64,000 nucleotides of DNA from Sipunculus nudus (Eukaryota > Annelida > Sipuncula > Golfingiida > Sipunculidae). The notes beneath the pieces were generated by a model. It was not told the origin of the DNA. It did no database searches and saw only the letters and a list, made by a program, of their open reading frames with translations. Below, in pieces: positions 38,208 to 52,139 of the stretch. The DNA is taken from the NCBI GenBank assembly GCA_026874595.1, contig CM049322.1, positions 43,030,840 to 43,094,839 on the forward strand, written 5' to 3'. Position numbers and translations under genes: made by a program. How positions within the stretch are numbered: the first letter of the stretch is position 1; each line of letters starts with the position of its first letter.

Positions 38208-38213
38208 ATATAT
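38140..38213. repeat. (TA)n microsatellite
   Basis: About 36 TA repeats with one TTTA interruption; with the previous tract it brackets about 100 bases. Confidence 0.95.
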
Positions 38214-41200
38214 GTATAAGTTTACTTGTCAATCAACAATCATGAAAACACACACTATAAGTATCTGAGAGATAAGACGCCATATTGATTTAACATTAAC
38301 ATGCCTGGTATGTAAAAGGCCTCTTTATGTTCTGTCACCATGAAAATGATAACATTTAACGCATGTTTTAAGCTAGTCTACGACGGAACGAGTGATGTTT
38401 ATATAAAACATGGTTCAAACCTGTCACGGGACAAAAGTTCAAACCTGTCAATGCTAAATTGTACGATGTTCCTACAACAGTCCTTAACTGGAAATTGAAT
38501 AGTTTAGTAGTCTTGCGGCCTATCCCCCCCCCCCCCACTACCCCCATCCCCCGTCATTATCAGGTTTGGTGCAATTTTCTGTGAAAATTTCCAAACATTA
38601 CCTCTCTGAAAAAGTGTCCAAAAGGCCTGAAATCCTCAAATTTATAAATGTTCCTCTTTGCAGATAGTTTAAAACAAATATAATCGGTTAATTTCCAGGC
38701 TTCCTACTTCGATATTGTTATTCGAAGAAGTGAATAGTGTTAAATTCAATCAGAGCTGCCACTCTTCCTCATTTTGGTGGATTAAATTCTTTAAATTGAC
38801 GTCATGCTTTTGCAAACAAAATAAAAATCCTGCAAATACATAACATGGATAAAATGTTTCATCAAAGTTCAAAAGATAAATCTAGTTTGATCAAGATTTA
38901 CCAACATACGAAGCTGTCATGAACGCTTTGGATCTAATATATTTCATCTCTTCTCCCAACCTCGGGCCCCATTTCTTCAACTGGCCAGATAATACACGGG
39001 TGTGGAATGGCTTTTCGTCGGACGCAAGTAATCGGTTGTTTACACGTTCGTCGGGGTCAGCTGGGTCATGGCACTTACAAACGCACTTAAAAACGACCAA
39101 ATACTATTGAAAATGACGACATATTATACCGGAGCCACTTATCCTGTTCCACAACAGGTTATGAAAACAGGGTTCAGGTTCAACTGTCATGACTTTTATT
39201 TCAGATACAAAGTTTGCAAGATGATGTGAACTAAATATGATAAAAAAAAAAAAAAAAAACATGCACGCGATGGATACAATTGATTTTATCCAATTAGAAA
39301 ATGCTCCTTTAAGCTTTTTTATCCTAAACATTTTATTATATAATTAAATCTATGCATGTATTTAAGATGTATAAATGTTTTGTTATTAAAACAAAATATT
39401 CCATGTTTTGGTGACCCCTGCATTACGTAAAGAAAATAACTCCCATATAACTGATATATAGTGGTGCAAAAAATTAATCACTTGAACTTTCCGCCGTCAA
39501 CGTAAAAAAAGACTTGCATAAAATACAACTAAACTAGGGTGCCTTTCATTGACCAAAATGAATGGGAAGCGAAGTAATTTCAGTTTCATCAACCAGATCT
39601 GTACCTGAGCGAATGCAGTTAACAGAGACCATAGTACAGCTGCTACTTATAATTTTTCTTACATTAAAATATTTACATTAGTTTTCATATACGTCTGACA
39701 GACTGACGTTTCTAGCTCAGTCATTTGGACTTTAATTTAAATTCTCATATGGTTTTCTATTCATATATTTAGCAGGCAATGAGTTTTGGAACACAGAATA
39801 CATTTGTTTCTACTTCCCATTTCTTTTATATTTCAGGAAAAAATAAATGTGTTTAATGCACAGGGTTTTGAAATTTTTCGTCTGAAGCCTTTACAGTTTA
39901 TTTCTGAACATATAGTTTTTGAAGTCAAAAATATGTCAGAATACCCGGAAAATTCTAATTCAGTTTGTGGACATACAGAATAAATATGTACAGGCAGCCC
40001 ATTCGTTATGTTGCCGGTCCAGTAGATGGGTTGGCTTAATACAGTCAAGAACTCGGTTTTGGGGGGAATAGCTGTTTATTCTGGAGTCGTTGCAAGGTTA
40101 TATTCGATACTGCAAAGATAATAACATTAATAAATAAATGTGTTTAACGGTGCACGTACATTAATACATTTCGCAATAAGTGTAAAGGTTTGAATTCTTT
40201 TCTCTCCCACCTAAATATAACAGTAGCATTTCTTCAAGTCTTTCATGAAGGCACATAGTCTCGACCTATTATAACAATAAACCTTCGAGGCTATAGTAAT
40301 TATTTCACAGTTAATTGTTACAATATCATAAAAGGAAAGAGACACACGTCAAGAGTAAACTAATTAATATTTGAGAGATAAATGACGTAAAATAAATTAA
40401 ATGAAATAACTAACTCTGTGTCAATAATCTGTCTTAAAACTGAATGGAGTTGTAATCATACCCCTCTTAGTCAGAGAATCAATGAAAGAATGAAAAAACG
40501 CCAAGTAACCAAGTAACCTGGTCAACACAGTTGTCATGTCACATGGCCAAGATGACACAGGCTTTTTAAACGTTAAACTAAATTAATAAATAACTGGTAG
40601 GTGGCTGCACTGATTGCCTATAATTAATAAAATAAATCACCTACATATGGCAGTACAGCTGAGAAGACAGACTCCATGAACTATATATATACAACATACT
40701 CCCCTACTGAAAGTATTCCGTCCCAGAAACTATTAATATTCATTTATTACCTTATCTATAGTTAATGTACATATTTTTAGTCCATCATTAATTTTATCCA
40801 TAATATATTCACAAGTTGCATTTGAAATCTTACAAACGACACACTTTCAAACAATGGACAAATTCATTCAGAGGTAATGTTCATGCCGCCACTGCGATAA
40901 TTTGTCATCTATAATTCTTCAAAGTTACCTTTATCAGATATATCACCCAAATCTTTATATAATACATCATCATTAGCTCGATTAATTGATATGTGCAACT
41001 GTACACTATATAATATATAAATTGATACTATAAATCATACATTTAATGCATTGATACGCTGATATCATCATACATTGACCTATGAATATGCTATTGCGAA
41101 CTGGTTCTACGATGGCAGCAGTCAAGGTAGGTATTCAGAAGAATGGCATTCCTTCACCTGCATAAGTAAATTAACCTTACTGGAATGAGGACTTCTGTGA

Positions 41201-41320
41201 ATTATTAAAATCTTCATCCCTATACCTCTGTGGAGGCTGAATTTGTCTTGTTACCCTAAGGGTTGCTGGACACGGACGCGTCGTTTTACTCGTATGAGTA
41301 CCAATACTATAAATGGGTTG

Positions 41321-41640
41321 TTAATCAGGAATAGACTGATTGTCTATTTCGGAAACGTCTTTTTTCGATGTTTCGTGTGGTTCCAACTCATCGGAAACTT
41401 CTTGAATCAATGTTTCTCCTGCTCCCGGACTCTCTGGGATGCCCTGGAGACCGATATGTGGCTCAATTTCCTGCTTGCAAGTGTCATCAACTATAAGATG
41501 TGTACCTTTGTCAAGATATCTTGGTGCGGAATCACTCTCGTTGATAGCATCAACAGACCGATCCGGAGCACTTAATGCAACGTTTCCACGGTAAGCAGAT
41601 TCTTCCAAACAAATGTCATTTTCCGAAAAAACTCAACACA
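41321..41640 (-). CDS. Possible terminal exon, acidic serine-rich tail
   Basis: Minus strand, open from about 41640 to TAA at 41321-41323. The protein is rich in E, D, S and P with few hydrophobic runs (SVDAINESDSAP, DDTCKQEIEP, EVSDELEPHETSKKD), like a disordered cytoplasmic tail. Base composition is richer in G+C than the flanks. An acceptor candidate TTGAG lies at its start, but the tract before it is interrupted by a G9 run. No family recognised. Confidence 0.35.
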
Positions 41641-42339
41641 ATCCATACTCAATATCACCCCCCCCCAAAAAAAAAAAAAAATTCGCATCAGTTTGTATTT
41701 ATATGTTATTACTTTAGTTACCTTTATTTCAATACTTACCGTGACGAGAAACCACTATTATAATAACGGTCACTATTATAAAAATCTAGTGGCGACTTTT
41801 ATCCCACCACTGAAGAAATAATTCTCTCATCGTTCATCTTGAAAAGCCAACATAGTTTTATATATGTGTTCAAGTCTAAAAGGCTTGGGAGTTGTAGTAT
41901 TCCACTCTTACGTCATTAATTATACAAATAACGAATTATCATTGCAATAGTGAACGTTATTACAATATGGACCGGGTCGTGCAACCACTATTGTTATAAC
42001 GGTCACTATTGTAATAAAAAAGTACCTCTCTACGCATTCCCACTCACCACCTGAAGAAGAGTCCTGTGCGCCTTGATTGATCAATCAATTAGTCTTTAGA
42101 ATTTATTTATTTTCTCACATATGCATAAATCTATATATGGTGTCACGTCACGGGTCGCTGGGTACATAATGCGGCCCTCCATGAAAAAAAAACTGCGACA
42201 TGGATAGGGGCTGGGATTGGACAGATTTTTTAGTCTTAGGATTAGTATTTGTACCAGTAGAAGTCCCAATTCCGATCTGAAATGGTACAATTGCCAATCG
42301 CAAAAGATTGCCATTTGTACCATGACACCCATACACACA

Positions 42340-42342
<3 letters not shown>

Positions 42343-42396
<54 letters not shown>
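42343..42396. repeat. (TA)n microsatellite
   Basis: About 27 TA repeats, preceded by (AC)n. Confidence 0.95.
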
Positions 42397-42398
<2 letters not shown>

Positions 42399-43180
42399 TA
42401 CCACATACCTCAAACGTGGTCGACCAAAACAAACTTTAAAACCAACATGACGGCAATTTTCATGTTTACATTTGAACAATGTTTATCATACGAGAGTTAG
42501 CAAGTAACAAATAAAAATAATTCAATGAAATATAAATAAATTATAAATATAATTACATAATAACTGTTAAGATATATAAAGACGTACCTGTGTTCACATG
42601 AAGATCTTCAAGATAACATTAATATACAAATCGAGTGCATTGGATGTTTGGATGTCTACATACATATACTGTTTTTGGCTTCAAATTTGTTAGTTCAAAA
42701 TTTCGCGATTTCCGCATTTTCAATGTTTCCCGAAGGTTTTATATTTCGCAACCTCATCCCATTCTAAATATACACAAAGTAATCAAATACTATATGAATG
42801 AATTATATCGAATTATATGTGGGCGAGTTATAAATAATTGTACGGGGATTCAAGGTAACATCGAACGATATTGTTCATCAAGGGCATAAAATCTAAAAGA
42901 TCTGGTACAATAATTAAATGTCAATCAGTGAATATACAATATTCACTTTTTCTTAAATTAATAATTAATCCTTTCAAATTGCCTTTCATGAAGGGGCGTC
43001 TTATTCCCGTTTTAATTTTCGCGAATATCCCGAAAAAAAAGCAACCATAGTATGAAGCAACATGCATATATGTAGGTCATTTGAAATCAGTCGCGCATTT
43101 ATGAGCAGCTGGCCTCAGCATCACGTGATTTCATTAAGCATTGGACCCTTGTCAACCATGAAATCACTCAAGATTTTCCA

Positions 43181-43222
43181 GGTGTTTATATCGAGCCCCT
43201 TATAAACACCCGGGTGTTTATA
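43181..43222. repeat. Three alternating inverted arms around CCCGGG
   Basis: GGTGTTTATA, 10-base spacer, TATAAACACC, then immediately the inverse arm GGGTGTTTATA. The last two arms form a perfect 22-base palindrome centred on CCCGGG. Confidence 0.85.
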
Positions 43223-43479
43223 CTGCTCATGTTATAGGAAATTTATGAAGGGATGGGCATTATAAGACCTACATTAACTCAAATCCCCGATAAATAAATT
43301 AACTGCAATTATAATGGTCAAATACTGACCCTAACAATCATCCTTGAAATGAGCGTATGTATATTATATATTATTAAGAAAACGATTGGAAACTTTTACA
43401 ATGTAGCAAGACATATGTTAAAAGCATTATACCACTTTATAGCGGCGTATAAACATGTTGGTAAAAGCATGTCTTGTGT

Positions 43480-44570
43480 CTATCAGTAGAAACATCAGTG
43501 TTTTCCGCATTAACCCACGGGGCAGAAGTTGGACTGATATTCGAAACTCGATATTCGCATACGAATATCGAATATCATTCAAATCACGGATATAAGATAT
43601 TTTTTGCAAGCTAAAATTAAATATCAATCAGAGCATAAACTATTGAATATCACACGAATCGGGGATATTCGACGTTCGATAGTTGCATGCAAAATCGAAT
43701 ATCATTCGTGCCATGCAAATATCACTTATATCAGGGATGTTCCATATTCGACATTCGCATGCAATATCTATCATACCATGCGAATGTCGAATATCATTTA
43801 AATCAGGGATATTCGAAATTCGCATGGGAAAATCGAATATCTCTTATACTATGAGAAAATCTAACCCCACTGAAATCAGGGATATTCGATATCCACAGGC
43901 AATATCGAATATCACTCAAATCAGGGACTCAAATTTAGGGATATTCGATTTTCGCATGCAAAATCGAATATCTCTCATACCATGCGAATATCGAATATCA
44001 CTCAAATCAGGGATAATCCATATTCGACATTCGCATGCAAAATCTAATATCTGTCATACCATGCAAATATCGAATATCACTTAAATCAGAGATATTCGAT
44101 ATTCGCATGCAAACTCGATTATCACTCATACCATGCGAAATTCGAATGTCACTGAAATCAGGGATATTCGATATATGCGGGCAATATCGAATATAACTCA
44201 AATCAGGGACTCAAATCAGGGATAATTGATTTGCGCATGCAAAATCGAATATCTCTCATACCATGCGAATATAAAATATCACTCACATCAGCAATATTCG
44301 AGATTCGCAGGCAAAATCGAATATCTCTCATACCATGCGAATATCGAATACCATTCATATCATGGATATTCGATATTCGCAAGCTAACATAAAATATTAA
44401 TCATAGCATGCAATGTCGAATATCACTCGAATCGGGGATACTCGACATTCGCCTGCTAACATAAAATATCAATCATATCATGGAAATATCGAATATCACT
44501 CAAATCGGAGATATTAGAAATTCGTATGCGAATTTCGAATATCGGTCCTACTTCAGTCCCGTAGATGATC
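43480..44570. repeat. Palindromic satellite, about 72-bp monomer
   Basis: Repeated cycle: GATATTCGATATTCGCATGC, AAAATCGAATATC, CTCATACCATGCG, AATATCGAATATC, ACTCAAATCAGGG. The CCATGC word falls at about 43711, 43776, 43849, 43980, 44059, 44131, 44261 and 44332, spacing 65-79 or a multiple. ATATTCG and CGAATAT face each other within each monomer, so each could fold as a hairpin. About 14-15 monomers, diverged. Confidence 0.9.
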
Positions 44571-46199
44571 ATGCGTTATTTCTTTCTGCATGTCAAATAT
44601 TTTCATCTGAATAAAATGCATGCATATATGTAACCATATGGCGAACTGTACATACAAACATCAGTACGTGACATTTCAAATAATTTCGAACAAATTACTT
44701 CAAAGATCGAATAAAAAATGCAATTATACAATGAAACACAATGCATGTCTTCTGTTATATAAACAAAATATATGAACTATAAGGTGAAATCTATAATAAC
44801 AAGCAAGAGAATACATCAGTTTAGCAAAAGGAGTAATAAGCTCCTATAAAAAGTAAAAAGAATATCATGAACAGATAATAAAACATTTATACTTAAAACA
44901 TAATTTCTGTATTCGGACAAGGTAAAGACTTGGTCCCAAATTCCTAACTGACTGTGAACAGATAGTTCGTCTCCTTGCAAAATTCATTCCAAAGAGTTAA
45001 CCAATCAGTGATTTATTTAACGTGTCACAAAAGCTACAATAACAAATATTTGAATGGAAGGTGAATTAAAGGGCAATTAGCCTGGATACAGTTACCATCC
45101 AATCAAGGCTAAACAATTACAGTCATTTTGTAAGTGCCAAGCAACTCATCTAAGGAATATCTCAATTCTGACACTTGACAGCTACAGATAGTGAGAATTC
45201 CGCATATTAGATTGTAGAATGCCTGTCCCTTAGCCACAAGGAAGATGTTGTCCATACCTTTGGAAATTTGGTGCACGCCCATTCATCATTTAGCTCTTAT
45301 ACATGATAGTCATATATGCATCCCTAGCAGGAAACTCTGTAGACAGATGACGTTCGTTGCCCTTGATATCTGGTGCCAATAAGTGTTACACGTTCATTCC
45401 CCGACAACCTAACTGTAGAAACCCGTTCCTGTCTCGTGCCATTATGGCCTATACGATTAATTCGGAAGATCGGTTTTGTAGTGACTGTTTGCAGATAGCA
45501 GATTAATTGTAGGACGCAAACGCTAATAAATAACTACATGTATGGGAATTCAACCTAAATCTAAAGGTAAATGTACAAACCGTGATTATAACTATTGGTT
45601 CTGTTTTTAAATATTTTCTGTTTCTATATGTTCAACTCAGACACTTCTAGTGTCTTGAACGTAAAATTTCTAATTTGAACAAAGAAATAATACAAATATG
45701 GTTCAGATGATTTTAATATGTTTCATACAAATATACCTGTTATGCTTTGATCAATGTAGATTTTGACCTTAAAGTGAAATATGCCCCATCATTATTTACA
45801 TTACATATATTATTCAGAGCAAACAGTTCCGTACATTACTTGAAGTCTCATGATTAGAAGTAGTTTATTCCTTAGTTAAAGCCACGTGTCCCATTGATAT
45901 ATCTAAAAATAACAACATACGTCAGCATACGTAATATGTTTTTTCCTTGTCCGCTGTTGATTGGTTCATCTTATCGTGGATTCCTATTGGTTTGCCCTGT
46001 TACTGTGGATGACAATTACCTGTGCTTGGTTGGCTGCAGACCGCAGTCTGTGTTCTTAGTTTGAAGTGAAAACACGCAGCTGAATCGGTACGTACGAAAT
46101 ATATCTCTGAAAAGCTTGTATTTCATATTCTTTTGCCGAATTTCAATTTCAAAGAACGGCTTTGTTTTAAAACTCTCGGGGGATCTTATTTGTTCGAGT

Positions 46200-46880
46200 T
46201 ACCTTTTTTTGTGAATACAAACCGGGCTGAAGTAGCAGTTTGCGTGCAATTTGCTACTCTCAACGGGAAAAAAATGTGTGCAAACTTTTTGCAATTTTCA
46301 AATCCGGGGGCTTGCCGTCAAAATAACAGTTGTTAACAATTTGCAACTTTTCATGAGGACAAAATTCATGCTACATTTATGTATAAACAAAATTATCAAA
46401 GCACTTAGTAGTCCCTCACTCTAATTTTGGGGAAAGGGTTTCCGCAAATAGCTTGCAAGTTCCGAGTCAAACTAGACCACAACCGGATGCCTAGAGAACA
46501 TTGGTCTCAAAGTAGCATTTTGTTAGCAACGTACAACGTCCTCCGCGATTCAGGAGAGAGGCGGCCTAGCTGGTTGTTGAAGTAGCAAATCGCTACGAAG
46601 TTCCATCTTTCCCCAGAACGCCGAGAGGTGTGCGGAATTTGTTAGAAAAAAAATGAGAGTAACACCTGGTGCCTACCGGGTAGAGAGTGGCACCTGCTGT
46701 CAATGTAGCAATTTGATATTTACAACGAGAAAAAAGTGGCCGAGGGGTATGCGCAAATTCTTTTAATTGCGATTCCGACCTTACATTAAATGGAAGCCTT
46801 GATTTCAACGTAGAAATGTGATATCAATATGCAATTTTTCATGGGGGGGGGGGGGATAGAGGGTGAGGCTTAGCAATTTG
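46200..46880. repeat. Degenerate 'gcaatttgc' tandem array (copy B)
   Basis: Same unit words as 22140-23050 but with fewer units and a G10 run near 46845. A 90-base stretch ('catgctacatttatg' to 'ggaaagggtttccgc', about 46368-46446) interrupts it. Confidence 0.7.
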
Positions 46881-48239
46881 CAGTTTTGGTCTCCATCGGG
46901 CGAAACATGTTTTCGTCTAATGTTTCCCATAACATGGGCAATTAACAGAACATCAGAGTTCTAAGATGGATTTATCTGGGATTCAGTGAATGAATTTCAG
47001 GGCTTAATGGTTAGAACTGGATTTCTTTTTTTTTTTTAATTTTTTAAGGACGTCTCCGTTTTTATTTGTCTATCATATGATGTATCATCATTAATGTGGT
47101 CTTTTATTTAACATAAACAGACTTTTGCACATATACATTACAGAGACATATATCGCAGAGAGTACAGACGAGAGCATATGAGAATATTAATTACTGTCAT
47201 AACATGCAAGCAGTATGAGACACAATTCAAAGTCGCCTGGTTCATATATAGCGCTATTTTTCCTGTTGAAAATGCAGCTTACAGTATAAACCATTCATTT
47301 TATCCAACCCGAAATGAAACATAACTGCGTCTATATATGCACTTATTTATAAAACTATGCACATAAATCGTGCCCAAATGCACACGCATATGCACATACA
47401 TATACAAATATATATACATATATATCGTATGTTTACATATACATATGAATACATAAACCCATACACAAACAAATACATATTATTGTTTACAATAACTCAT
47501 CATGTGAATATTGTAATACTTCACTGTTATTCCCAGCCTTTAATAAAAGTTGTATCTGTTCCCACTTGTAATTATGTTTAGCCAATTTTCCTTTTCTCTA
47601 CCATTTTTCTCTGAGGAGTAATTTATTTTCTTCTGCGTTTGTATGATGTTGAAATAATTCATTTTAAAAATTAGTTTCAAGTGATTTAAAAGAACCTCTT
47701 ACAAAATGTTACTATAGTCTAAACTTGGTATTTCTATGTTTGTTTTTCTTTACAAAGCTTAACGACGATTGCACATGCATTTTGCATACCTACATTCGTG
47801 AAAGAGGTGACATACTGATTCCATGTGAAAATAATAATAAGAACACCTAGGTTTATCATTTAGTTTCCGTCTAAATAAATTTGTATTCAAAGCCATGTAA
47901 TTGTTCATGAGTTTTATTGAATCTCCCGAGCATATGTTTCACGCATTGTAATGTGAGCACAATTATACACGTCTTCCAAGGTAACATTGATATTATATGT
48001 TTTGTTGAATTCGTCTGAATGTATCTGGTGAGTTAGCGGTTAATGTAATTTATCTATGACTGATTTATAGACATTTTTAGAATTTATTTTGTTTAATGAT
48101 TTAATTCCATCAACGGTAGCAAATTGTGGCTTAGAACTATTCATACTAGAAAGTGAACGATTTGCTTTTAAACCATCTATATTCAAGTGAAACCAAGTGT
48201 TACCAAGTGAAAATTATGCCTTCTTCATTAAAAATATCT

Positions 48240-48640
48240 TTCATATGTTTGAGTTTTAAATTGAAAAGTAATGCATAGAAGAGAGATTTATCATCTGCCT
48301 TTATACATTTATTATTCCAAGGTTGTTGTTCCACAATATATTCCATAGTGATGGTTTAGTCATCGTATAGTCTGCCCAGTTATGTTAACAACTATTATGA
48401 AATTTAGGTAGAGGTTTTAGGATTTGAGCAACATCAAATCTTGAACTTACACAATCAAGGGCTCAAATGCACAACAATGTAGGGTAAATTAACTGTTTGG
48501 GCTGGCTATTGCCATCAGACGATTATCTCTTAACCCACATTACCCTCTGTGTTTTCACATAGCTTATTAAATGCAGCGTTATTAGGCCACATTTTTCATA
48601 AGATCCAATAATTGTGCTCCGTAAGATCTGATAAAGACAT
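48240..48640 (-). pseudogene. Decayed LINE ORF2 region (copy B)
   Basis: Counterpart of 25920-26360, more broken: 'aggccacatttttcataag' and 'ccacattaccctctgtgttt' match A, but the GGLKMPD codons have changed and stops are frequent. Confidence 0.5.
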
Positions 48641-49103
48641 TAGGACTCTAGGACGCATTGCTGCAGCTCGGCCTGAAAGCGCCTTAGCTTGGCTGAGAGT
48701 TAAAAGCCTAAATTTTACCCATCAGTATTGAATAGACTTTAAAAACAGAAGTTTGTAATTGTAAGCTATGTAGGTAAAGATATGCATATATCTGATACCA
48801 GTAGCATCTTTTCGTTAGCCATTGAACTGAATATTTATGTGATTAGTATTCATTAACTTGAATTATTTAGCAATTTCCCCAACATTTTTTACACTAAATG
48901 ATCGGCCCTGAACGGGATTACTATTATTTTAAGTGCAATCAAACTTTGAGGAATTTTAAACCTCTGCCAGAGGCGGTAGTTTGGTGGAAGGATATTTCAT
49001 GAATCAAGACAGCATGTATCAATGTGTTATGATAGTACACACTCATTGAAAACAACATGGGCTCTCCCTCTCCATCCAGCTACAAAGTGAAGCCTAACTA
49101 ATT

Positions 49104-49135
<32 letters not shown>

Positions 49136-51952
49136 AATTATGTAATGTGATCGCATGGGAAAAGGGAAATGATAAGTAGTCCCACACATTCAAATTTGAC
49201 AACCATGTATGTGTAACGGTTGTACAAGAGTATCATCTAAGTGGGAAGTTACAAATGACATAGCTTGCAAGTATTGTGATCAATTAAGCTTGTTTACCAG
49301 AAACCTGCCTCGAATAGAAAGCTGATGATTATATCAAATTTGTTGGATGACAGAACACATTATTATCAACTTATGAATCAGTCTATAAGGCTATAATGAT
49401 ATTTTCACGTCCTCACATGTTTGGCAATAACAGATCGACACGTGAGACAACATTCATTGGTTTAGATTTTATTGGCATTGTTTTTCAGATAAGACTACAA
49501 ATAAATTTTCACGGTTTGACCGAAGGACCAAATCATTGTATCATATATATATCTGACTAAATGGCTATTGTGTTTTTGCACAATTGCTTGATGTTAAAAT
49601 CTTAGATTAGGTGCCGAGATAGCATGTGATTCATGAAGATTTTTGGTCTAGTAAAATTGTTCCCTTCTTACTAAATGTAAGTTACTTTAAAATTCCTAAA
49701 ACAGAGATTTCTTCTTTTGTGTAATTAGGGGGTAAAAATGAGTAAATCACAAATAATGTACTCTATATAGACCGTCAGGTGTCACAGAATGTACACATAT
49801 CGACAAAGAGGAACCAACATATACTAAAAGTAATAAAGCTTTTGTCAAGACCACGAGATCACGTTTTTTTCTGCAGCTATCCAGGTAGTTCCGGCTTTGT
49901 TCGAGTCGTTTGGTTCAGTTTAAGGTATTCCCAGCGAAAGCATTTTTTTCAGTTTTTGTTTAATCATCAATTTCTTTTATGATATCATAGAATTTACACT
50001 ACAATAATCTTCGTGGACGACAGAGTCAAGCACTTTGATTTGGGGATGAAGAAAATTCCTCAATTGGATCTTAAAATCATCAAACAACTTTTTAATTGAG
50101 TAAAGGTTCAATTCGGCTCGAAGTCCACTGTTCACGATATATCCAAAAAAGCAGATTTATTTTATTAATATAGAAATGTCTACAGTTCTATTGAAATTGA
50201 TAAAACCCTTTTGGACAAACTGACGATAATCATTGCGATTACAAAACTCGCTATCGCTCCAATATTGGAAGTAATAATCTTAAATTCGCCATTAGGGTTT
50301 GAGAAAAATTCTTGTATTTAATCTATATCTTAAACTTCTATCAAAATGTACATAATCATGTATCACAGCTAAAACATCTTAAATTCAGCTTTGTTGGCCA
50401 TGGGAGAAACTGTAACCTTAGATGGTAGGTTGCATATATTTTGAGGTAGAAAGGTCGCTTGTTGCAAAATACCATTTACAAAGCTCTGGCTATCTGGCAT
50501 GCCGCCAGATGGCCTTGCTGATTTTTTTAATGATTTTGGAGGGCCTCCACAAATTATGAATACGCTGATATTAATAAAACAAGACGATTGTGTGCGGTGA
50601 TATCCATGATTTCAGGCTTATATTAAGAAAAATTTAAGGATAATATTACCTTCAGTTAATAAACGACAGAAACGTGACTGGTTCCCTTAACATTGAATAC
50701 ATGATCATTGTTAAAAACAATGCTTTAAATTGATTTCGTGGACTTCATGGTAAAATTTTACCATTTTCTCATTTGATGAAATTGTAACAAATAATAATAA
50801 AATATCTGAATTCATGGAGTGGTGACAAAAATGTACAAATGCTTTCATTTGTTGTATTTATCATAATATATAGTTGTTAAGTTAGTAAACAAAATAAATC
50901 TTTAAATCCAAGACTCAGGGTACTGATACATAAAACTAGAATTGTGTGCGGTTTCAACAAGCACTAATAAAAACAAGAAAAACTAAAAAAAATACTAGAT
51001 AATATTTTTAATAACAAATTCATTATTTTCAATTTTCACAAGACATAAAGGATATACTGCTGGTTGCGTTTTTAATAATATTATTCAAGTGAGACACCAG
51101 TAGAAAATAAAGGATATGGCGCTAATACTTAACTTTATAAAGGTGTATTCAGTCCGAATACATGGCGTCCGAATACAACTCCTTTGGCTGCATAATTTAA
51201 GCCAATCAATCAGAAAATCACACTATAGTTCCAGCAGTCCAACAATACAACACTGGTGAGCACACCCTGACCAGGACTGGCGACACATCACAGTCCAAAA
51301 AATAAGAGCAGCCCGTGCGAGTTCAAAGCATAGGAAATTTATACTCTTACGTTTGCGTGATTGTCACAATAACAAGTTAAAAAAGCGCAAACAGAGTCCA
51401 AACAACAAACTCGTTTTCACGTTTCTCTTCCTAAGAAAATGACCTGTTGTCCTTAATTTTCGTTCTGCATCACTGCATAATTATTTCATGTTTGTGTCAC
51501 CTTTCACTTTTCAGGCATCGACCACACTACACGGCTAAACCCGCCATCGTGTACGATCAAACCGTAGCACCATCAGGGTGCTGATAGAGGTTAGCAAATA
51601 TTATGTTGGTCTTATATACAATTATTCATTGTTACTTTATTATGAGACTTTAAAGATTTGATTGCACCTCAAATTAAAAAAAATATGTAAATATACATAA
51701 ATTCGAGTTTACATGTCTTAGTCAGCTGACAAACTCGACATGTAGACGGTTGAATAGAAAAAGTATACATGGAACTGATGAGTCTAATTCGAACGCATTT
51801 GTTGTTGGACATTTCGAGGAAACTAACTTTATGTTTCTTATTTTAATTTAATAATACTTCTGTGTCATTTTAGAAATAACATTGTACCAGCAAAAACTGT
51901 TATGTACCATTTTGAGGTCTGATATGAATGTGTTTATTCCAGTCCTATGCCA

Positions 51953-51957
<5 letters not shown>

Positions 51958-52001
<44 letters not shown>
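51958..52001. repeat. (TA)n microsatellite
   Basis: About 22 TA repeats just outside copy B; a second tract follows at 52100-52134. Confidence 0.95.
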
Positions 52002-52003
<2 letters not shown>

Positions 52004-52095
52004 GAAAGTTAACTGATAATCCGGTAATATTTGTTTGATTAAATGTGGATTAAATGAGTCTTTCCATTTTTTTTGTTATTTTTTCTCCACTGGGT

Positions 52096-52137
<42 letters not shown>

Positions 52138-52139
52138 AT

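Larger units (their letters stand above)
35940..41240. other. No supported gene; microsatellites and homopolymers only
   Basis: Contains poly-C runs (36713-36725, 36825-36838, 38525-38536), an A18 run at about 39242, and two long (TA)n tracts. Open frames of 60-75 codons on either strand show no motif. The DNA is AT-rich throughout. Confidence 0.55.
44590..51700. repeat. Segmental duplication, copy B
   Basis: Collinear with 20150-32560 (copy A) on the same strand. It lacks the 23050-24540 and 26820-30005 blocks of A, and has about 110-150 extra bases near 51230-51370. It contains no supported gene. Confidence 0.9.

Noticed and set aside
41243-41575. 110-codon plus-strand frame
   Set aside because: Opposite strand of the better minus-strand candidate; cysteine/aromatic-rich without motif.
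42148-42500. Frames with IY repeats on both strands
   Set aside because: Translation of (TA)n.
43427-44201. Frames such as SNIPDLNDIRHSHGM repeats on both strands
   Set aside because: Translation of the palindromic satellite.
51770-51800. CTGATGAGTC resembling a hammerhead ribozyme core
   Set aside because: The required GAAA after stem II is absent and flanks do not pair as stems I and III.
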